Origin: Argentina anserina
Lineage: Eukaryota; Streptophyta; Magnoliopsida; Rosales; Rosaceae
Reading direction: 5' to 3'
NCBI RefSeq assembly: GCF_933775445.1
Contig: NC_065877.1
Coordinates: 5,642,001 to 5,706,000, forward strand
Length of the DNA stretch: 64,000 bases
Shown: in pieces, positions 57,623-64,000 of the stretch
Layout of the letters: every line of letters starts with the position of its first letter
Numbering within the stretch: position 1 is the stretch's first letter
Notes under the pieces: model-generated
Seen by the model: only the letters and a program-made list of their open reading frames with translations
Told to the model about the DNA's origin: nothing
Databases searched by the model: none
Translations under genes and position numbers: made by a program

Positions 57623-59852
57623 TGTAACGACCCCAAAATTTCAAATTTAAAAACTCAAAATTTCAAAATCGTTAAACACTAAACAATCTCAATGAAATCG
57701 AAATTATTTAAAATGCCACAGCGGATCATCTCTGAGTTCAAAATACAACTCAGTCAAACCGATTATTACAAACCAAATTATAATTCAACATTATAATAAA
57801 TGGAAATGTATAATCCTCACAACAACCTCACAAGATAGTCACACTAAATCCTCACACAAGTTGAGGATAAATAACTTCAAGTCCTCTGAGCGGTCCGTCA
57901 ATTCCCGCTAATCCACACCTGCGGAGTTATCCACTACACCATCGAATTGGTGCACCGGGATTGTAAACACAAACCCCGTAAGTTTTACAGCTCGTATGAG
58001 TAAAATGAAAATATAACTCGCATAAAAATATATACAAAAATCCACAAATCAAACAAATATAAATGCACTCATGAGTCAATGAACGGCTCATCTGGTTGTC
58101 CCAAAAATATGAAATGAAGCGCTCATGAGAAATTAAGCAACCCTTATGGTTACCCAAATGCATTTATAATATGGGTACTAAAGAACGCTGGTACACATCT
58201 GTTACCCCTCTCGTAGTACACCGCCGATATTGGGCAACTACCCGCTACCCAACATCCAAAAATATGAGTACTCATGAGCAGATAGCCACTTGTTACCTCA
58301 CATGCAGTACTCCGGCAGACAGACTAGAGCTCTAACTGTATCGTAACTTTCGTCCGGCCAAAGGCTAGGTTCCGACTTGCCAAACACGTACAATAATCTC
58401 ACATCATATTGTACAAAATCAAGTCCGAAGACAAATCAACATTTTAACAATCTCCATGTTAAAATCATGTACAATAATCTCACATCATATTGTACAAAAA
58501 TCAAGTCCGAAAACAAATCAACATTTTAACAATCTCCATGTTAAAATCACGTACAATAATCTCACATCATATTGTACAAAAATCAAGTCCGAAGACAAAT
58601 CAACATTTTAACAATCTCCATGTTAAAATCACGTACAATAATCTCACATCATATTGTACAAAAATCAAGTCTGAAGACAAATCAACATTTTAACAATCTC
58701 CATTTTAAAATCACGTACAATAATCTCACATCATATAGTACAAAAGTCAAGTCTGAAGTCAAATCAACATTTTAACAATCTCCATGTTAAAATCACGTAC
58801 AATAATCTCACATCATATTGTACCAAAAATCAAGTCCGAAGACAAATCAACATTTTAACAATCTCCATGTTAAAATCACGTACAATAATCTCACATCATA
58901 TTGTACAAATCAAAATCACATGCTCGATATATAAATCTCGTCATCAAAATGACATAATCACGATAAAATCATAACAGTATATTATATAGCAAATTATATA
59001 TATGTACATATTTACCATTTATACAATATATATATATATATATAATCCATTATATCATATACATGTCGTATTTCATAAACACGTCCGAAGACAAAACATT
59101 TTAACAAACTCATGTTAAAACCACGTACAATAATCACACCTCATATTGTACAAAAATCAAATCACATGCTCAATATTTAATTTTCGTCATCGAAATGACT
59201 AATTCAAATGAATTCATAACAGTATATAATATAGCAAACAATATATATAAGTACTTATTTACCATTTATACAAATATATATATTCCACTATATAATATAC
59301 GTGTCGTATTTCAATATTTAAAACTCTTGCAAAAATCTTGAATTCACCGCAAGGGTAGATTCGTAAATATGTGAGATTTTACTCACATTCCTTCCTGCGT
59401 GCAACTTCCACGACACTAAAAGTAATTTCTTTACTTATTTCGTCAGTCACCTAATAGCATGATAAATGCTTAGAAAATGATACTTAAAATATCAGGTGAC
59501 GATTTCAGCACAGCTAAATGTTGTTCATAAAACATTGTTCACAGAACACTGTTCATGTTCACTAATCACTGTTTTTACTAAACCATTGTTCACAGTTACT
59601 GTTACATATCACTATTCACATTTACTATTCATGTGAGTCACTGTTCACATTTACTGTTACAGATCACTATTCACAATTACTATTCATGCGGCGTCACTGT
59701 TCACTGACCGCCACTAATCATCACCAAATTTCACCACCACAACCTAAACAACATTTCCAATAACTTTCTAGTTGACACCAAGGTCTAAATCCGAGCCTAA
59801 ACAGTGCAAACAACGAAGAACATAAATTCGGCACTATTCACAAACCCTAGAA
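57623..59852 (-). mobile_element. partial gypsy LTR (subtype B, reverse)
   Basis: Starts with TGTAACGACCCC (the LTR 3' end in reverse) and follows the subtype B LTR through the GTGAACAGTA region to the CACAAACCCTAGA motif. It stops at 59852 where the next element begins, so the LTR's first ~690 bp are missing. It contains the 82-bp array. No target duplication could be matched. Confidence 0.85.
58389..58916. repeat. 82-bp tandem array inside the LTR
   Basis: The anchor TACAATAATCTCACATCATA recurs at 58389, 58470, 58552, 58634, 58716, 58798 and 58881, giving periods of 81-83 bp. Each unit carries the perfect dyad GTACAATA-N11-TATTGTAC (one arm is mutated near 58737). Other LTR copies have one or two units (for example 23196-23310 and 4505-4620). 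Open frames across the array come from the repeat. Confidence 0.92.
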
Positions 59853-60440
59853 TGTAACGACCCAAAGTTTTGAGCTTAAAAACTCAAAAATTTCAAAGTC
59901 GTTAAACACCAAAACAATCTCAAATAAATCGAAATTATTTTAAATGCACAGCGGATCATTACTGAGTTCGCATTACAACTCAGACAACCAATTATTATAA
60001 ACCAAATTTATAATTCAACGTTACATAAAATAGAAATGTAATAATTCTCACAATCTCACACAACTCATAATTAAATTCTAACAAGGTCTCACACACAAAT
60101 CTGTAATAAAACCCTCACCACAAGCAGGAAGATGAACGACTTCGAGTCTCCGAAGCCGTCCTTCGATTTCCCACTAATCGACACCTGCAGTAGTATCCCC
60201 TACACCATCGAATTGGTGCACCGGGATTGTAAACACAAACCCGGTAAGCTTCACAGCTCGTATGAGTAAAATAAAACAAAATATATCTTGCATATCAACG
60301 TAACCATCAAACTACGACTCAACAAATATAAATGCACTCATGAGAAATTGGCAACCCTTCTGTTACCCAAATGCATCTATAATACGGGTACTAATGAGCG
60401 CTGGTACACCTCTGTTACCCCTCACGTAGTACACCGCCGA

Positions 60441-60540
60441 CGTTGGGCAACCTCCTCGCTACCCAACTCCCGACATAGGGCAACCTCCTCGCTACCCAAT
60501 GTCTGACATCGGGCAACCTCCTCGCTACCCGATGTCCGAC
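60441..60540. repeat. 33-bp tandem triplication in LTR
   Basis: GGGCAACCTCCTCGCTACCC recurs at 60445, 60478 and 60511. The same LTR segment is duplicated with another period (93 bp) in the nested element. Confidence 0.9.
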
Positions 60541-60834
60541 AGACAGACTAGAGCTCTAACTGTATCGAAACTTTCGCCCGGCCAAAGGCTAGGTTCCGAC
60601 ATGCCACACACGTCCGAAGACTGGTCCGAAGACATAAACACGTTCAAAAATCTACTCATTGTTGTACAAATTGCATCACATGCTCGATATATAATTCTCA
60701 TCACCACTGTGATCATAACTCACAAACGAAATCCTAACAGTAAATAATATAGCAAACTATATATACATGTACCTATTTACCATTTATACATTATATATAT
60801 ATAATCCACTTTATAATCCACTTTCTCAAGTTAT

Positions 60835-62398
60835 ACACCATACTCAACAACAGTTAAGGGTACCCAGCCCTCAACATGGTGACTCCACAATTCCTTCCCC
60901 AATAATTTTCCTCTCTATGATGCCTCCACGAGGCGATCACAGCTCACTTTTCTTCTATTATGGTGTTATATAACTTCACTGTGTCTGCAAAGAATTCTAA
61001 CAATGAGCATGATAACACCCATCCAGGAAAAACCACGACTCGAACATCCCTAATCAAATGCAAAAACAAGATGTTCTGCAACACAAGACCTTTAAGGTAT
61101 AAGGCGAATTTAGAACGAACTTCACTATTCAACCAAATTCCAATAAGTCATAACTGCATTTACTTATATAACACACATTGAGTGCATATGTACAACTTGA
61201 GCGTAGGCACATAGCATACCATATGTACCTGAACCTGCTAGATGACCTTGCTCCCGCAGAGTCCAGCGTACCCTCGATGTCAACTTCTCTTCTTATCCAC
61301 TCTCACCACCCCACTATAGGTGCGTTCTTTAACTAGATGGTCACACGGCGCCATCTAATAGTCTTCTCTTAAGGGCAGGATAAGTTCAAATGTACATATT
61401 GCATGGTAGGGTATTAGGAGACATGCTAGACATCGTCCTCTTGAATGTCACCAACTTGTTCAACGAATCTTACAGGTGACTTCTCTTCTCTGACAGATCT
61501 CACTACGCTATTAAGAATGAGATTTCGAGGTTGAGTGGTCTACCACATCGACACTATATAATCTCTCTTTACACTGTGTCGCTTTCAAGTCTTAGAAACC
61601 AACCTTTCCAAGTCTCTCGGACCATTAGAGTTTTCAAACACCACATACCTCAAACTTCTTCCAAACAGACAATCTGTCACATGTTCTAACATTAATAGCC
61701 ACATGTAAGCCACCCAAGTGAGCATGCTTGTAATGGAACCCGACCATCTATAGTGGAACCCAACATCTAACATGAGTCAAATCAATAATTAACACATGCC
61801 TACTACTTACATCACACATAGTGGTTTTCAAATAAACGTGCTTTATCACGACAATACCTTCATGACTTCACCACAAATCATCGTTAGAATAACGAACCTA
61901 CTATTCCTTCCAATCAACAAAATAATCCCCTTTCATGATCATCTTATTATAACCATAAAAAGTTGTCGTGCATGATACCCACCCAAGTACCATATTTGTA
62001 TCGGCAACACGATAAAGAAATCTTAACTCATTGAGTTCACAACCACCACAGAACACCACCTTGGATTAAGAATTACTCTCAAACAGTTCACCAGAGAATC
62101 GACTAATATACGCACAAGGCAGTAGAGAACCTCTACCGCCACCACAAGAGTGACGCATCACGCATCCCATCACACTCACCAAAACTTACAGTCGAAAATT
62201 AATTACAGCTTCCTGCTTCCATGAGTGGTATGCCACAATTTGGGGTTCAGACAAAGAAGGTATTTATCTCCCAACGGTGGAACATGAAAATTAGGTGAAC
62301 TTTACAGCTGAAATATACTTTACCTCCTGGTTCATACATGCCTCAAATCCATGACATACGGTCCCACACAAATGCCCCAGTGCATCATCTAAGATATT
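60835..62398 (-). pseudogene. gypsy internal fragment, no coding capacity
   Basis: The reverse complement closely matches 18623-20215 of the nested element, stops included. The small frame starting MNSEVRSKFALYLKG (61132-60944) has a near-identical twin at 19919-20107. I regard it as part of the old pol 3' region, not as a proven gene. Confidence 0.8.
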
Positions 62399-63219
62399 GG
62401 TTTTATGAAATTACTGTTCACGTAAATATTATTCACGTATTATTGTTCATGTACGTACTGTTTACGCATTACTTTTCATATACGTACTATTTACGTATTA
62501 CTGATCCAGTAAATACTAATTACTGATTTACCTTTCAGAAATTATTTTTACAATTACTTTATGTAAATTACTTTTACATTCACCGTACGTAAAATACTTT
62601 TACACTTACTGTACGTAAATTACATTTTACATTCACTGTACAGAAATTACTTTTACAAAAATTTACTGTTCACGCGCCGCCGCATGTGGCGGCGCGTGGG
62701 GTTCACGTGTCACCTCCGGCAGCCGCGCCTCCCCGCAGTGGCAGCACGTGGAGCTCACGCACCGCTCAAACCGGCGCGCGTAGCTTTCCCACCGCCGCCC
62801 CAAACCTCTCCTTTCTTCCTCTCCTCCCCTTCCACGGCCCAAGGCCACCTCTTGCACCCTACACCTTCCTTCACGCGCTGCCTAAGGCGGCGGTGCTCAC
62901 TTTTCCTCCTCCTCCTCCGATTCTCCCCCAATTCTTCCACAAATCCTCCCAAACCACACATAATCACTCATAACAATCATCTAAATGCATTTCCATACCT
63001 ATGTGAAGCCCTAGGACGGCCGGGAGTCGCCGGAGAAGCTCGAGATGCCGGCGGAGTCGAAATTGAGTAGCAGCAATGAGCTTGGACGGCGGAGGAAGTT
63101 GCAGGAGGGCTCAAGATGTCGCGCGGCTCCACGGCGGCGAGGGGAGGCGGATCGCGCGAAGCTTTTGGGGCAGGCAATGAGGGCCATGGCGGCCTGGGTT
63201 GGGAGATAGCCGGAGGCAA

Positions 63220-63260
63220 TTTTTTGAGAGAGAGAGAGAGAGAAAGAGTGAGAGAGAGAA
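63220..63260. repeat. (GA)n microsatellite
   Basis: GA units, interrupted by AAAGAGTGA. This is the reverse-strand counterpart of the TC tract in the solo LTR at 2815-2848. Confidence 0.85.
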
Positions 63261-63633
63261 ATGAGGGTTTCCGAAATTGGAAACCCTAATTCTAAATTAT
63301 TCATTTTTATACCTTTTTCCAAAATCGGAAACTAACTTCTGTCGTTAATAACTTTCACGTATGACGTACGATTATAACGCGTGACATGTCCACAAAATCG
63401 TATCGACGAGCTCTACAACTTTTGTGAAGGAATTTTTCGGGAACGAGCGACGGAGTAAAAGTCGACTCCTGCGTCGCGGAAACGTAACGGTTTTTCAATT
63501 TAGATTTCCGAAGACGGTTCCGTTTTCGATTTGACACCGTCGTGAAGTGAAAAATGTGATTTAAATAAATTTACCAAGTTTACCAATTTCAACGAATTCG
63601 TACAAATTTAACTCGAAAAATCATGTTATTACA

Positions 63634-64000
63634 TGAGTATTATCACATTCGGTTAAGCACTCAATCTCTCATGAGCGCAAAAGTAGAAAATATGGCACAT
63701 GAATGCACTTAAGTTGGGTAAAATTACTTCAGAAGCAACCAATGACGTGTTGACGTCCTTGAGGCCGTGCACACATACTCATTGTCTTTTGATGACATGT
63801 TATGCAAATCAAAGTAAAAACTATGATTCAATCCACTAACAAAAGATAGAGCATGCTGAAATTAACCAAAAATCGAGACCATTCGGTAACTCCAAACCAA
63901 CAGACTTGTCTAAGAAGTGGGGCGTTGGTAGTGCGAGGCACACTCAAAACCGCTAGACTTGGTAGACCCCTTAATTAGCTTCATGACATGAATATCACAT
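63634..64000. other. intergenic DNA to the window edge
   Basis: Unique-looking sequence with no recognised gene or repeat. Confidence 0.4.

Larger units (their letters stand above)
59853..63633 (-). mobile_element. gypsy element deletion derivative (subtype A LTR pieces, reverse)
   Basis: Order on the plus strand: the 3' ~980 bp of an LTR (59853-60834, starting TGTAACGACCC), an internal block in reverse (60835-62398), then the 5' ~1.2 kb of an LTR (62399-63633, ending GTTATTACA). This is what a reverse two-LTR element looks like after two deletions: one removing the 3' LTR start and polypurine tract, the other removing gag, part of pol and the 5' LTR end. Flanks TAGAA and TGAGT do not match as a duplication, so one end may have been rearranged. 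Confidence 0.75.

Noticed and set aside
58490..58775. Two overlapping 67-codon frames with repeated peptide units
   Set aside because: They are produced by the 82-bp tandem array and have no start context or domain.
58389..58916. CRISPR-like regular repeat
   Set aside because: Units are contiguous with no unique spacers, and the DNA is a plant LTR.

Overview
The window is plant nuclear DNA from a eudicot. It has spliced genes with GT-AG introns, intronless LRR receptor-like protein genes, long AT-rich intergenic DNA and nested retrotransposons. The RLP style suggests Rosaceae (Fragaria/Rosa type), but that is an impression and nothing here proves the genus.

Three ordinary single genes frame the window. 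These are the end of a LAX1/ROX-type bHLH gene (1-444, +), an aprataxin-like DNA repair gene (43167-46352, +, six exons) and a pyruvate decarboxylase gene (48013-50576, -, six exons, one with a GC-AG intron). From memory, the same order (bHLH140/ROX, APTX, PDC) occurs on Arabidopsis chromosome 5 around AT5G01305-AT5G01330. If so, this is an old collinear block in which about 42.7 kb of foreign or expanded DNA now separates ROX from APTX.

That 42.7 kb holds a small cluster of Ve1-like receptor-like proteins on the minus strand: intact genes at 7266-10667 and 37418-40636, a broken copy at 26374-28689 and a relic near 25800-26060. The two intact genes share nearly identical blocks separated by divergent ones, which looks like gene conversion. 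Their signal peptides and cytoplasmic tails differ completely.

The cluster is interleaved with mobile elements whose ends I could place to the base. One Ty3/gypsy family with LTRs of about 2.6-3.0 kb (TGTAATAACCC...GGGTCGTTACA) has a solo LTR at 2428-5408 and another at 11292-13934. A third solo LTR (14358-25052) is split by a two-LTR element at 14784-22813 with a perfect ATAAT target duplication. Two more damaged copies lie at 57623-63633. The broken internal region is shared by two separate copies, which suggests a non-autonomous family. A MULE DNA transposon (28699-37160, perfect 9-bp duplication) abuts the broken RLP and carries a DDE/SWIM transposase and a convergent ULP-like gene whose catalytic residues appear replaced. 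A 1.17-kb non-autonomous MULE-like element (41280-42448) brings five CACGTG boxes upstream of APTX. A degenerate Ty1/copia element with 184-bp LTRs (50927-54313) sits about 350 bp upstream of the PDC start codon.

The rest (54319-57617 and smaller gaps) is AT-rich DNA in which I see no gene. No tRNA, rRNA or CRISPR was recognised.
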